Source of the DNA: Allopusillimonas soli
Lineage (GTDB): Bacteria; Pseudomonadota; Gammaproteobacteria; Burkholderiales; Burkholderiaceae_B
Length of the DNA: 64,000 nucleotides
Assembly (NCBI RefSeq): GCF_004153445.1
Contig: NZ_SDQC01000003.1
Coordinates: 124,001-188,000, forward strand
Direction: 5' to 3'
Shown here: positions 8,869 through 17,291 of the stretch, piece after piece
How positions within the stretch are numbered: the stretch's first letter is position 1
Layout of the letters: each line of letters opens with the position of its first letter
Translations under genes and position numbers: made by a program
The notes under the pieces: generated by a model
What the model was told of the DNA's origin: nothing
The model's database searches: none
What the model saw: only the letters and a program-made list of their open reading frames with translations

Positions 8869-9061
8869 GATTATTGCTGCATGGGACGTGGACGCGCCGG
8901 GTGTTGTCCCGGCGCATCGGGGCCGCCGCCGGGTCCGAGTAAGTGTTGATACGTGATGCAACGCTGCCGGGAAGTATAGTGAATATCGTCGCAGCGCGCG
9001 CCAAATTGACACCTGCGCTTACAAGACGAGGTGTGGTGGATGATATAAAAATTTGCAGGAG

Positions 9062-9079
9062 CAGGCCCCTGTGGGCCTG
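9062..9079 (+). other. 5' leader hairpin of the lipoprotein gene
   Basis: A 7-bp stem (CAGGCCC / GGGCCTG) with a CTGT loop ends about 12 bases before the AGGAG ribosome site of the lipoprotein gene. It could stabilise the leader or modulate translation. The rest of the 230-bp region between the two divergent genes shows no gene. Confidence 0.35.
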
Positions 9080-9100
9080 GAACTATCTTTAGGAGTATCC

Positions 9101-9550
9101 ATGAACCGTCACATCAAAGCAGCGCTTGGTATTACATTGTGCGCGGGGCTGGCTGCGTGCGGCACCCCGCACAATCCCAACGACCTGGCGCAAAAAACCG
9201 TCGAGTACCAGTGCGGCAGCGGCAACGGTCAGCCTTTGAGCGCACAATATACTTTCCAGGGCCAGGAAGCCATGTCGGCCAAGGTCATCTTCGGCAACCA
9301 GGTCTATAACCTGACGCGTTCGACCACCAGCAATTCGGACATGGTGGGCAACACCTTCCGCGGCAACGGATATACCTGGACGACGGACAAGTTCGCTTAT
9401 GACACGGCTGGCCAAGCCAATGGAACCATGCTCACGCAGGATATGGCGGCCAATCCGAACGCGCAGGCGGCCGTGGCAGCTGGCCAGCCCGCAGGCGCGG
9501 CAACGGTGCTTGCACGTGATTGCAAGGCCGTGGGCGTATCCGATCACTAA
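9101..9550 (+). CDS. small lipoprotein, MliC/ACP-like
   Basis: A 149-residue lipoprotein precursor with a lipobox LAAC (lipidated Cys20). The mature part has VEYQCGSGNGQPLSAQYTF, a region ending in RGNGYTWTTDKF, and a second Cys near the C-terminus (ARDCKAV). The order, with an early Cys in a strand, a G-x-x-Y/W motif and a late Cys, recalls MliC-type lysozyme inhibitors and the Neisseria adhesin-complex protein, but the resemblance is only at motif level. It would sit in the outer membrane facing the periplasm. AGGAG precedes the ATG. A strong terminator follows, so it is likely transcribed alone. Confidence 0.7.
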   Translation: MNRHIKAALGITLCAGLAACGTPHNPNDLAQKTVEYQCGSGNGQPLSAQYTFQGQEAMSAKVIFGNQVYNLTRSTTSNSDMVGNTFRGNGYTWTTDKFAYDTAGQANGTMLTQDMAANPNAQAAVAAGQPAGAATVLARDCKAVGVSDH

Positions 9551-9600
9551 GAATGGACCTGCACGCCTCAAGGGCCCCGGGCCCGCGGGCGTGTTTCACA

Positions 9601-9626
9601 ACGCGGCATTCGTGCCGCGTTTTTTT
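9601..9626 (+). terminator. rho-independent terminator after lipoprotein gene
   Basis: A perfect 8-bp stem ACGCGGCA / TGCCGCGT with a stable TTCG tetraloop, followed at once by a run of seven T. It is 50 bp past the lipoprotein stop and isolates that gene from the response regulator downstream. Confidence 0.95.
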
Positions 9627-9723
9627 GCGCCCTTGGGCGGACTGCCGCGCAGCCTCGGGCGCCAGTTGGCCACCGCAGCGGAATGCGGGCTAAACTTCCT
9701 GCGTAAAGTGAAATGGATACACA

Positions 9724-10419
9724 ATGCGCATACTTCTTGTCGAGGATGAAAGCGAACTGGCGCGCTGGCTGACCCGCAGCCTGGCGCGCCATGGCGGCTT
9801 CATCGCCGACTGGGCGGATGATGCCGAGCTGGCCGAACGCCGCATGGCGGTGGAGGAGTTCGACGCAGTGGTGCTGGACCTTGGCCTGCCGGGCATGGAC
9901 GGGCACGCCTTTCTCACGCGCCTGCGGGCGCGGGACGACCGAACCCCGGTGCTGGTTCTGACCGCACGCGACTCGCTGGCCGAGCGCATCGACACCCTGC
10001 ATCAGGGCGCAGATGATTTTCTTCGCAAACCTTTCGTCATCGAGGAACTGGAGGCGCGCCTGATCGCACTGATACGACGCAGCCGCGGGCGCGATCATCC
10101 ACGCCTGGCGCTGGGCGAACTGGTGCTGGACACCGCCGCGCAGCGCTTTACATTCGGCGGGCAGGCCCTGCCGCTTTCCCCGCGCGAGTATGCGGTTCTG
10201 AAGGTGCTGATCCAGAAAAGCGGCGAGCCGGTCTCCAAGCCGCAAATCCTTGATCGCATCAGCTCCGACGAACAGGACATCAACCTGGAGGCTGTTGAAG
10301 TGCTGATCCATCGCTTGCGCAAGAAGCTCGCAGGCACGCCGGTGCAGATCGCCACCCTGCGCGGCATGGGATACAGCCTGGAACTGGATGCTGACATCAA
10401 TACACCCACCGGCGCTTGA
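9724..10419 (+). CDS. TctD-type OmpR-family response regulator (orphan)
   Basis: A 231-residue two-domain regulator. The receiver domain (1-115) has the acidic pair near residues 7-8, the phospho-acceptor Asp52 in VVLDLGLPG, the Thr of LTARDS and the Lys of LRKPF. The winged-helix DNA-binding domain (about 128-222) ends in ATLRGMGYSLELD. Closest in pattern to TctD-like regulators, which pair with TctE-like kinases. No kinase gene is next to it; a TctE-type kinase lies about 8 kb away on the other strand. The SDR gene follows after 33 bp, probably in the same transcript. Confidence 0.92.
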   Translation: MRILLVEDESELARWLTRSLARHGGFIADWADDAELAERRMAVEEFDAVVLDLGLPGMDGHAFLTRLRARDDRTPVLVLTARDSLAERIDTLHQGADDFLRKPFVIEELEARLIALIRRSRGRDHPRLALGELVLDTAAQRFTFGGQALPLSPREYAVLKVLIQKSGEPVSKPQILDRISSDEQDINLEAVEVLIHRLRKKLAGTPVQIATLRGMGYSLELDADINTPTGA

Positions 10420-10452
10420 AGCCGGCTTTCAACGCAACAAAGAGGCAAGACA

Positions 10453-11208
10453 ATGGAAACACGCAGGATTGCGCTGGTCACCGGCGCGGGATCAGGGATA
10501 GGCAAGGCCATCGCGCTGGCCCTCATGGGTGAAGGCTATGCGGTGGCGCTGGCTGGACGGCGCCCCGAGCCGCTGGAGCAGGTCGCCCAGGCAGGGCGCG
10601 AACTGGGCGGCGAAGCGCTGGTGGTGCCGACCGATGTAAGCGACCGTCAGGCCGTGGACGCTCTGTTCGACGCAATCCGCCGGCAATACGGCCGGCTCGA
10701 CCTGCTCTTCAACAACGCCGGGGTTTTTGCACATTCGGTTTCCCTGGAAGAGCTGGAATTCGAAGAATGGCAACGGGCAGTGGACATCAATCTCACCGGC
10801 GCCTTTCTGTGCACACAGGGTGCCTTCCGGCTGATGCGCGATCAGAATCCGCGTGGCGGCCGCATTATCAACAATGGGTCGATTTCGGCGCATGCGCCGC
10901 GACCCAACGCCGTGTCGTATACCGCTACGAAACACGCCATTACGGGTCTGACCAAACAGACCTCCCTCGATGGGCGTAAGTACGACATTGCCTGCGGGCA
11001 GATCGACATCGGCAATGCTGCCAGCGATATGACCAGCATCATGAGCCGCGGCGTGCCGCAGGCTGATGGCTCGACGCGCCCTGAACCGCGAATGGACGTC
11101 CAACATGTGGCAAAGGCCTTTCTGTACATGGCCAGCCTGCCGCTGGAAGCCAATGTCCAGTTCATGACCGTCATGGCAACCAAGATGCCGTTCATCGGGC
11201 GCGGCTGA
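10453..11208 (+). CDS. short-chain dehydrogenase/reductase
   Basis: A 251-residue classical SDR oxidoreductase. The cofactor motif TGAGSGIG is at residues 10-17 and NNAG at 87-90. The catalytic set is Ser143, Tyr156 and Lys160 (YTATK), all present. Arg37 in AGRRPE after the second strand favours NADP(H). The substrate cannot be predicted. The C-terminal half is conserved with a group of uncharacterised proteobacterial SDRs ([12 protein letters not shown] segment). It follows the TctD-type regulator by 33 bp with an AGAGG ribosome site, suggesting co-transcription, and faces a convergent MFS gene. Confidence 0.9.
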   Translation: METRRIALVTGAGSGIGKAIALALMGEGYAVALAGRRPEPLEQVAQAGRELGGEALVVPTDVSDRQAVDALFDAIRRQYGRLDLLFNNAGVFAHSVSLEELEFEEWQRAVDINLTGAFLCTQGAFRLMRDQNPRGGRIINNGSISAHAPRPNAVSYTATKHAITGLTKQTSLDGRKYDIACGQIDIGNAASDMTSIMSRGVPQADGSTRPEPRMDVQHVAKAFLYMASLPLEANVQFMTVMATKMPFIGRG

Positions 11209-11243
11209 CACGGCCCCAGGGCGGCTTATCACCTTATGTAGCG

Positions 11244-12362
11244 TTAGCGCGCCCTGGCGCAGGCTATGGCCGCCCATCCCAGCAGTACGGCCGGCACGCC
11301 ATAGAGCCACGGCGCAGAAACAAGCGGCAGCAGCAGCCCCGCCATCATGGGCCCGAAACCAGCGCCAATGTCGCGCCAGATGGCCCGTGCGGCCAGTGCC
11401 TGTACACGCCCCGGTCCCGGTGTGCGCCGCGCCACAATGGGCGCCACCAGCGGCAGTTGCAGGGCGCGCAGCACCACAATGATGGCCGAACACGTCCATA
11501 GCCAACCAAGGCCGAAGCCTGTCAGGGCCAGCGCGGTGAGCAGCGAGAGCGCGACCAGTACGCGCTCCGGCCCCGCCCTGTCAGCCATCCGTCCCCCCAC
11601 GGGGCTCAGGACAATTTCCCCCAGATAGCGCACAGCAAGCAGGCTGCCTGCAACCACCACGGCGCCGCCTGGAAGCGCGTCTTTGCCAAGATAGGACAGC
11701 CCCACGATGAACAGTCCGTCCAGGGTAAGACCTTCGAGAAAGGACCAGATATCCAGACTGTTGGGCAATCGCAGGCCACGTCGGGCGGCGGGCTGCTCAT
11801 GTGGCGTGGCCGGGAGAATACGCGCGGCGAGCAGCCCCAACAGGGCGGCTCCCGCAGCCAGGAAGAAGATGGCGCGCGGCCCCCACAACTGCGTCATGAC
11901 GGCTCCCAGCGGCAGCGCTACAACCGGGCCGAGAGCAATGTACGCGCGCGAGCGGCCATACCGGCGCGATGCCCCCTCGGGCAGTATGGTCCCCAATGCC
12001 TGGGTAGACAGATTGAGCGCGGCGAAGGCCAGCCCCCAGAGCAGCCGCAGTGGAAGCAGGAGCCAGAACCCGGACAATGTGGCAAACCCGACCCCGCAGA
12101 CGGCCGCCGAACCAACCGCCCATAGGCAGGCAGGCCTGTCGCCGTACCGGGCATAGCGGCGCGCCACCCAACCGTAACCCATGATACGCACGAGCCGATT
12201 GGCGGCCAGCAGAATCCCGGCCTGCGCCAGGGTGACCCCGAACAGATCGTGATACATGGGGAGCAGCAGGTAAAGCAGCACGTCCACCGGCAAGGCAAGG
12301 CCCAGCGCGACGGCAGCGTTGCGGGCGTCACGGTCGGCAATGGCCGCAGGGGAAGCGTTCAT
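11244..12362 (-). CDS. MFS transporter
   Basis: A 372-residue major facilitator protein with about 12 hydrophobic segments. A loop 2-3 motif (YGWVARRYARYGDRP) and its repeat in the second half (GGRMADRAGPER) are visible, and a charged central loop separates the two six-helix bundles (RILPATPHEQPAARR). The ATG at 12362 puts the start just before the first helix; a longer frame to 12473 adds an unlikely extension. Which compound it moves, and in which direction, cannot be said. It is convergent with the SDR gene. Confidence 0.85.
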   Translation of the reverse strand: MNASPAAIADRDARNAAVALGLALPVDVLLYLLLPMYHDLFGVTLAQAGILLAANRLVRIMGYGWVARRYARYGDRPACLWAVGSAAVCGVGFATLSGFWLLLPLRLLWGLAFAALNLSTQALGTILPEGASRRYGRSRAYIALGPVVALPLGAVMTQLWGPRAIFFLAAGAALLGLLAARILPATPHEQPAARRGLRLPNSLDIWSFLEGLTLDGLFIVGLSYLGKDALPGGAVVVAGSLLAVRYLGEIVLSPVGGRMADRAGPERVLVALSLLTALALTGFGLGWLWTCSAIIVVLRALQLPLVAPIVARRTPGPGRVQALAARAIWRDIGAGFGPMMAGLLLPLVSAPWLYGVPAVLLGWAAIACARAR

Positions 12363-12517
12363 GTGTAGTAGGAACGGCAGCGCGAAGCAGGAATAAATGG
12401 CATGTATAGCACGGATGCCGTTATCGCCTTCGTGGCCAGACAAGCCTGCAGAAGCGGCCGCGAACCCAGACATGAGGAAAGGCCCCGATAACGGGAAAGA
12501 GCCGCCGAAGAGCAGAC

Positions 12518-12548
12518 GAAAAAATACCCTTGTAAAACAAGGGTATTG
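12518..12548 (-). terminator. rho-independent terminator of the tRNA-Pro gene
   Basis: Read on the minus strand, a perfect 10-bp stem AATACCCTTG / CAAGGGTATT with a 5-base loop runs into six T. It begins about 12 bp after the CCA end of the tRNA, as expected for a single-tRNA transcript. Confidence 0.93.
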
Positions 12549-12559
12549 ATCCGAAAAAC

Positions 12560-12636
12560 TGGTCGGGGCGACATGATTCGAACATGCGACTCCTGCGTCC
12601 CGAACGCAGTACTCTACCAGGCTGAGCTACGCCCCG
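12560..12636 (-). tRNA. tRNA-Pro (anticodon CGG)
   Basis: A 77-base cloverleaf on the minus strand. The acceptor stem CGGGGCG pairs with CGCCCCG, the discriminator is A and CCA is encoded. The D arm reads GCTCAGCCTGGTAGAGT. The anticodon stem CTGCG/CGCAG encloses loop TTCGGGA, giving anticodon CGG, which reads CCG proline codons. The T arm GCATG-TTCGAAT-CATGT carries the invariant TTCGA. CCG is a common proline codon in GC-rich genomes. No integrase or attachment-site repeat is seen next to it. Confidence 0.97.
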
Positions 12637-12702
12637 ATTACTTCTGGCTTGCTGCCTGCGCCCAATGACCGGCATCGGCTGGCAGCACGGGAATTTTTAC
12701 CT

Positions 12703-13710
12703 TCAACGATCTCTATCGACTGCAAAGGAACAGAATTTTAGCAAAATTTCCCGATACACGGAAACCGGGAAGCCAGCCAGCGCCTGCCGGGCAAGCTCGG
12801 CTTCCGCTTCGGCGGCCTTGCGCGTATAGGCCAGGGCATCGGTTTCCTGAATGGCACGCGCAACCGCCGTGAAATCGGCCTCACCGTGGCGGATGGCATC
12901 CTGGATGAGCTGCCGCTGCGCCGGGCTGCCCACCTCCATGACGCGTATAAGCGGCATGGTTGGCTTGCCTTCGCGCAAATCATCGCCAACGCTTTTGCCC
13001 AGTACTTCAGTGCTCCCGCTGTAGTCGAGCACGTCGTCGACAAGCTGGAACGCGGTACCCAGATGACGTCCATAAGTGGCGGCGGCTTCCTGCAAACCCG
13101 GCGCCGCCTCGGCAACGATGGCGCCGACATGCGCGGCAGCCTCGAACAGCTTGGCCGTCTTGTACCGCACCACCTGCAGATAGCGATCAAGCGATACGTC
13201 CGGATCATGCACATTGAGCAGTTGAAGCACCTCGCCCTCGGCGATGACCGTCGTGGCTGCCGACAGCACCGACATGGCAGGCATGGAACCCGATTCGACC
13301 ATCATCTCGAAAGAACGGGAATAAAGGTAATCGCCTACAAGCACACTGGCGGCATTGCCGAACATGGCGTTGGCGGTACTGCGACCCCGGCGCATATCGG
13401 ACTCGTCTACCACATCGTCGTGCAGCAATGTCGCCGTGTGGATGAACTCGACAACCGCTGCCAGCAGATGATGCTTGCTGCCTTCGTATCCAAGTGCCTG
13501 GGCTACCAGCAGCACCATGGCGGGCCGCATGCGCTTGCCGCCCGCGCCAACGATATAGTCGCCTATGGTGCGGATCAATACGACATCGGAATCCAACCGC
13601 CCACGGATGACGGCATCCACGGCCTTCATGTCGGACGCAATGGGGGAAATTAACGCTGTGAGACTCAAAACAAGGTCCGGTCTATAAATAGGTGCGATCG
13701 CTGCGGCCAT
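12703..13710 (-). CDS. ispB: octaprenyl diphosphate synthase
   Basis: A 335-residue trans-prenyl chain-elongating enzyme that builds the isoprenoid tail of ubiquinone from farnesyl diphosphate and isopentenyl diphosphate. The first aspartate-rich motif is in LLHDDVVDESD (98-105) and the second in FQLVDDVLDYSG (225-229), each with the Mg-diphosphate-binding Asp residues. GGKRMRP near 58-63 binds isopentenyl diphosphate. The whole chain aligns by eye with E. coli IspB. It is transcribed divergently from the DUF815 ATPase gene; in many proteobacteria ispB instead faces rplU-rpmA. It fits functionally with the ubi genes further right. Confidence 0.95.
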   Translation of the reverse strand: MAAAIAPIYRPDLVLSLTALISPIASDMKAVDAVIRGRLDSDVVLIRTIGDYIVGAGGKRMRPAMVLLVAQALGYEGSKHHLLAAVVEFIHTATLLHDDVVDESDMRRGRSTANAMFGNAASVLVGDYLYSRSFEMMVESGSMPAMSVLSAATTVIAEGEVLQLLNVHDPDVSLDRYLQVVRYKTAKLFEAAAHVGAIVAEAAPGLQEAAATYGRHLGTAFQLVDDVLDYSGSTEVLGKSVGDDLREGKPTMPLIRVMEVGSPAQRQLIQDAIRHGEADFTAVARAIQETDALAYTRKAAEAEAELARQALAGFPVSVYREILLKFCSFAVDRDR

Positions 13711-13846
13711 TCGACCTGATCAAGGCTGGATTATACGTGACCGCGCCCACCTGATAGATGGACAGGCAGGCCACCGCGCTGATAAAGCCTGACAAATTGG
13801 CGATAATGCAGGTTTCGCCTGCCCAAGACGCATCCTGGAGACTCTC

Positions 13847-14713
13847 TTGACGTCCTACGACCTTGGCACGCTCATCAGCCGTGCCGAACGTGTTCTGACC
13901 CAGCTGGAAGCATGGCTGCCGCCGGCTCCGCCCGAAAGCGATTGGTCCGCCCTGGCCTATCGATGGCGCAAGCGCGGAACCCGCGGCTGGCTTGAGCCGG
14001 TGCGCAATCTGTCCCATATACACACGGACGATCTGCAGCATATCGAGCGGCAGAAAGAAATCATCGACCGCAACACACGGCATTTCATTTCCGGCAAACC
14101 GGCCAACAATGTGCTCATGACCGGCGCGCGTGGAACGGGCAAAAGCTCGCTGGTCAAGGCCATGCTGGCGGCCTATGGCGACCAGGGACTGCGGCTCATC
14201 GAGGTCGACAAGTCCGACATGGGTGACTTAAGCGATATCATCACCCTTGTCGCACAGCGACCCGAACGCTACATTGTGTTCTGCGACGATCTGTCCTTCG
14301 AGGAAGGCGAGGCGGGCTACAAAGCCCTCAAATCCGTGCTCGACGGCTCCGTCAGCGCATCCGAGGACAACGTGCTTATCTACGCCACATCCAACCGGCG
14401 CCACCTCATGCCTGAGTACATGAGCGAAAATCTGGCCGCGCAGCATCAGAGCGACGGGGAAATCCATCCGGGAGAAACCGTCGAGGAAAAAATATCTCTT
14501 TCCGAGCGGTTCGGCATCTGGCTGTCGTTCTATCCGTTCAAGCAGGACGACTACCTCGACATTGTCTACTATTGGCTCGGGGAACTGGGCTGTGCCCCGT
14601 CCGATATCGAGGCATCGCGCACCGAGGCATTACAGTGGGCGCTCGAACGCGGCTCACGGTCAGGCCGCGTTGCCCGCCAGTTCGCGCGCGACTGGGCGGC
14701 ACGCCATGTCTAG
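13847..14713 (+). CDS. DUF815-family AAA ATPase
   Basis: A 288-residue P-loop ATPase. Walker A is GARGTGKSS (93-101) and Walker B is IVFCDDLSFE (about 143-152). A DDLQHIERQKEI segment sits before the P-loop, and a sensor-like TSNRRHLMPEY follows, as in DUF815 proteins. The biochemical role of the family is unknown. The start is TTG at 13847, fitting the conserved N-terminus. The gene overlaps the Nudix-fusion gene by eight bases, a pairing that recurs in Burkholderiales and hints at coupled expression. Confidence 0.85.
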   Translation: MTSYDLGTLISRAERVLTQLEAWLPPAPPESDWSALAYRWRKRGTRGWLEPVRNLSHIHTDDLQHIERQKEIIDRNTRHFISGKPANNVLMTGARGTGKSSLVKAMLAAYGDQGLRLIEVDKSDMGDLSDIITLVAQRPERYIVFCDDLSFEEGEAGYKALKSVLDGSVSASEDNVLIYATSNRRHLMPEYMSENLAAQHQSDGEIHPGETVEEKISLSERFGIWLSFYPFKQDDYLDIVYYWLGELGCAPSDIEASRTEALQWALERGSRSGRVARQFARDWAARHV

Positions 14714-15752
14714 GCCCGCGCCTCAACAATCTGATGCCAAGCCGCTGGCAACGGCAGACAAGCCCTTTGTGGACGTGGCCGCGGGCCTGGTTCTATGCCG
14801 CGATGGAAAACTGCTGCTCGCACAGCGGCCGGAGGGCAAGCCATGGTCGGGATGGTGGGAACTGCCCGGGGGCAAGATCGAGTCCGGCGAAACGCCGCTG
14901 CAGGCGCTGGGCCGCGAGCTCAAGGAAGAACTGGACATCGACGTAACCTGCGCCACACCTTGGGTGACCTATACACACGAATATCCCAAGACCATCGTCA
15001 GGCTGGCCTTCTGCCGCGTCACAGAGTGGGACGGAACGCCGCGCGGCGCGGAAGGCCAGGCGCTGGCCTGGGTCGATCCGCAGGCTCCCATGCCCATCGG
15101 CCCCCTGCTGCCGGCCACGCTTCCGCCGCTGCGCTGGATACAGCTTCCTGACCGCTATCTGGTCACGCAAATAGGCAGCGCCCACAACTTGCCCGCATGG
15201 CTGGACAAGCTGGCTGGCGCCTTGGCCAGCGGTGTGCGCCTGGTGCAGTTCAGGGAGCGGGACACCGACATGGATGCAACCACCCTGCATAGCGCCTTGC
15301 GCCAGGTCGTGGCGCTTTGCCATGCGCATGGCGCCCGCTGCCTGGTCAACAGTACGCATCCGGCAGCATGGCGGCATGAGGCCGATGGCGTGCACTATCG
15401 GGCCATCGATGCGCGGCAGCAGGCCGTGATTCTGCAAGAAAGCGCGGCTTCCAGCGATGCGTCGCATGGCGAACCAGGCACCGGGCTGATCGGCGTGTCG
15501 GTACATGACGAGGCCGATATGCGGGCGGCCCGGCTCTTGAGCGCCGATTTCGTGGTGCTGGGCCATGTGCGCGAAACACCCTCGCACCCCGGCGCAGCCG
15601 GCATGGGGTGGGACGAGTTCGCCAGGCGGGCAGCGAGGGCTGGATTACCTGTATTTGCCATAGGCGGCCTGTCCTCAGCCGACCTAGGCGAGGCGAGGCG
15701 CCACAGCGCTCACGGCATCGCCGGCATACGGGGTCTTCTGAGCGGCCGCTGA
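14706..15752 (+). CDS. Nudix hydrolase (MutT-like) fused to ThiE-like domain
   Basis: A 348-residue two-domain protein. Residues 20-145 form a Nudix domain like 8-oxo-dGTP diphosphatase MutT, with the Nudix box at about 56-78 (G-x5-E-x7-REL-KEEL); the usual Gly near the end of the box is Asp77. Residues 155-348 resemble thiamine-phosphate synthase or TenI, with VRLVQFRERD, LIGVSVHDEADM and PVFAIGGLSSAD. The canonical R-E-K of ThiE reads R-E-R. The MutT part should remove oxidised nucleotides; the ThiE-like part has no proven role in such fusions. The start lies inside the upstream ATPase gene, eight bases before its stop. Confidence 0.88.
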   Translation: MSRPAPQQSDAKPLATADKPFVDVAAGLVLCRDGKLLLAQRPEGKPWSGWWELPGGKIESGETPLQALGRELKEELDIDVTCATPWVTYTHEYPKTIVRLAFCRVTEWDGTPRGAEGQALAWVDPQAPMPIGPLLPATLPPLRWIQLPDRYLVTQIGSAHNLPAWLDKLAGALASGVRLVQFRERDTDMDATTLHSALRQVVALCHAHGARCLVNSTHPAAWRHEADGVHYRAIDARQQAVILQESAASSDASHGEPGTGLIGVSVHDEADMRAARLLSADFVVLGHVRETPSHPGAAGMGWDEFARRAARAGLPVFAIGGLSSADLGEARRHSAHGIAGIRGLLSGR

Positions 15753-15788
15753 CCGGCGTACGGTCTGGCGATCTTCAGAACGCCGTGT

Positions 15789-17291
15789 TCAGCGCTGCGC
15801 AGCCTCCAGCGCGCTGTCATCCCATCCGCCGCCCAGTGCGGCAATCAGCTGGACGCTTGCGATCAGTCTGTCGGCCTGCAGCGACAGCGCACTGCGCTCC
15901 GCATTCAGCGCCGTGGTCTCCACCTGCACCAGGCTCAGATAATCAATGATCCCGGCATCATACTGGTTGCGCGTCAGACGCAGCGACTCACGCGCGGCGG
16001 CCAGTGCGTTGTTCTGGGCAAGTTGCTCTTGTGCCATGACATACAGCTGCACAAGATAGTCTTCCACTTCGCGCAATGCGGTCAGCACAGTCTGGCGATA
16101 GGACGCGGCCTGCGCATCGTAGGCCGCACGGGCACTCTCCACCTGTGCCGCGCGGGCTCCGCCATCGAACAGGGTCATCGCCAGCGCGGGACCGAGCGAC
16201 CAGAAACGGGCAGGCGCCGTAAGCCACTGGACCCATTCGCCGCTGCGAAACCCTCCCTGGGCATTCAGGGTTAGATCGGGAAACCAGGCCGACTGCGCCA
16301 CACCTATCTGCGCATTGGCCTCGGCGGTGCGTCGCTCGGCAGCCGCCACGTCGGGACGACGCTGCAGCAGTTGGGCAGGCACGCCCGCTGGAATTGGCGG
16401 AACGGCGGCCAGCGATGTGGTTTGTGCCAGATCGAAACTGGATGGCGCCTGCCCCATCAATACGGCAATCGCATGTTCAAGCTGCGCGCGCTGCCATTCA
16501 AGCGCAAGCAGATCGGCCTTGGCATTCTCCAGCTGGGTGCGCGATACCGCAACGTCAGCCTGGGCCGCCATGCCTGCATCGTAGCGGTTCTGCGTTGTGC
16601 GCAGCGAACGTGTATAGGCTTCCACTGTCTGGGCCATGAGACGGCGCTCAGCATCAGCAATGCGCAGGCTGAAATAGCTCTGGGCCAGCGTGGACTGCAT
16701 GCTCAGACGGACGTTGGCCATGTCCGCCGCGCTTGCCTGCACGCCCGCGCGGCTGGCTTCGACCGAACGTCTTACCCTGCCCCAGAGATCCACTTCCCAG
16801 CTGACATCGCCCGACAGTGTGTACTGCCGTATGTCCGATGATGCGCTTCCGCTGCCGGCGCCGGATCTTGTCACCGATGCCGAGGCGCCCACGGTGGGAA
16901 ACAGGCTGGAGCGTGCCGACTTGAGCAGTGCCTGAGACTGTCTGTATTGCGCCTGCGCTTCGGCGATATTCAGGTTCCCGGCGTTCAGCCGCGCCATCAG
17001 ACCGTCGAGCACCGGATCACCGTATAGCGCCCACCAGTCGCTGCGCAGCGCAGCATCCGCGGGCCGTGCCGGCACCCAGCCCGCGTTTGCGCCTTTGGAT
17101 CGGCCATCAATGGCCGGCGCCTCTTTGTAGGCAGCACCGACATCGATCGCAGGACGATGATAATCGGGCCCCACCGCACAGCCGGCAAGCACAGCCAGCA
17201 CCGGCAGACAGGCGGCAAGCATGCCTCGTCCTGCTCTTCTATACATGATCCGGTCTCTGTATGTTTTGTTCAATCCATGACTCCACATCAT
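15789..17291 (-). CDS. RND efflux outer-membrane channel, NodT/OprM family
   Basis: A TolC-fold outer-membrane lipoprotein of about 500 residues. The lipobox is VLAGC, followed by AVGPDYHRP, the standard start of NodT/OprM proteins. Two repeated outer-membrane efflux domains follow, the second with RRPDVAAAERR and the coiled-coil LTRNQYDAGIIDYLSLVQVE. It completes a tripartite pump with the MFP and two RND proteins encoded upstream. The ATG at 17291 overlaps the RND stop by four bases (ATGA), favouring translational coupling; the ATG at 17246 would give a shorter, more usual signal peptide. Confidence 0.93.
   Translation of the reverse strand: MMWSHGLNKTYRDRIMYRRAGRGMLAACLPVLAVLAGCAVGPDYHRPAIDVGAAYKEAPAIDGRSKGANAGWVPARPADAALRSDWWALYGDPVLDGLMARLNAGNLNIAEAQAQYRQSQALLKSARSSLFPTVGASASVTRSGAGSGSASSDIRQYTLSGDVSWEVDLWGRVRRSVEASRAGVQASAADMANVRLSMQSTLAQSYFSLRIADAERRLMAQTVEAYTRSLRTTQNRYDAGMAAQADVAVSRTQLENAKADLLALEWQRAQLEHAIAVLMGQAPSSFDLAQTTSLAAVPPIPAGVPAQLLQRRPDVAAAERRTAEANAQIGVAQSAWFPDLTLNAQGGFRSGEWVQWLTAPARFWSLGPALAMTLFDGGARAAQVESARAAYDAQAASYRQTVLTALREVEDYLVQLYVMAQEQLAQNNALAAARESLRLTRNQYDAGIIDYLSLVQVETTALNAERSALSLQADRLIASVQLIAALGGGWDDSALEAAQR

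Noticed and set aside
9006-9034. TTGACA at 9006-9011 as the -35 of the lipoprotein promoter
   Set aside because: The hexamer at 17-base spacing is AGGTGT, not a -10. The nearby TATAAA lies about 15 bases too far downstream.
144-10419. Simple inversion explaining the separated kinase and response-regulator genes
   Set aside because: Inverting the segment that contains the kinase would place its 3' end, not its 5' end, next to the regulator, so one inversion cannot recreate the usual regulator-kinase order.
12363-12636. Genomic island at tRNA-Pro
   Set aside because: There is no integrase, no duplicated tRNA 3' end and no composition change beside it. The only repeat is the tRNA terminator stem.
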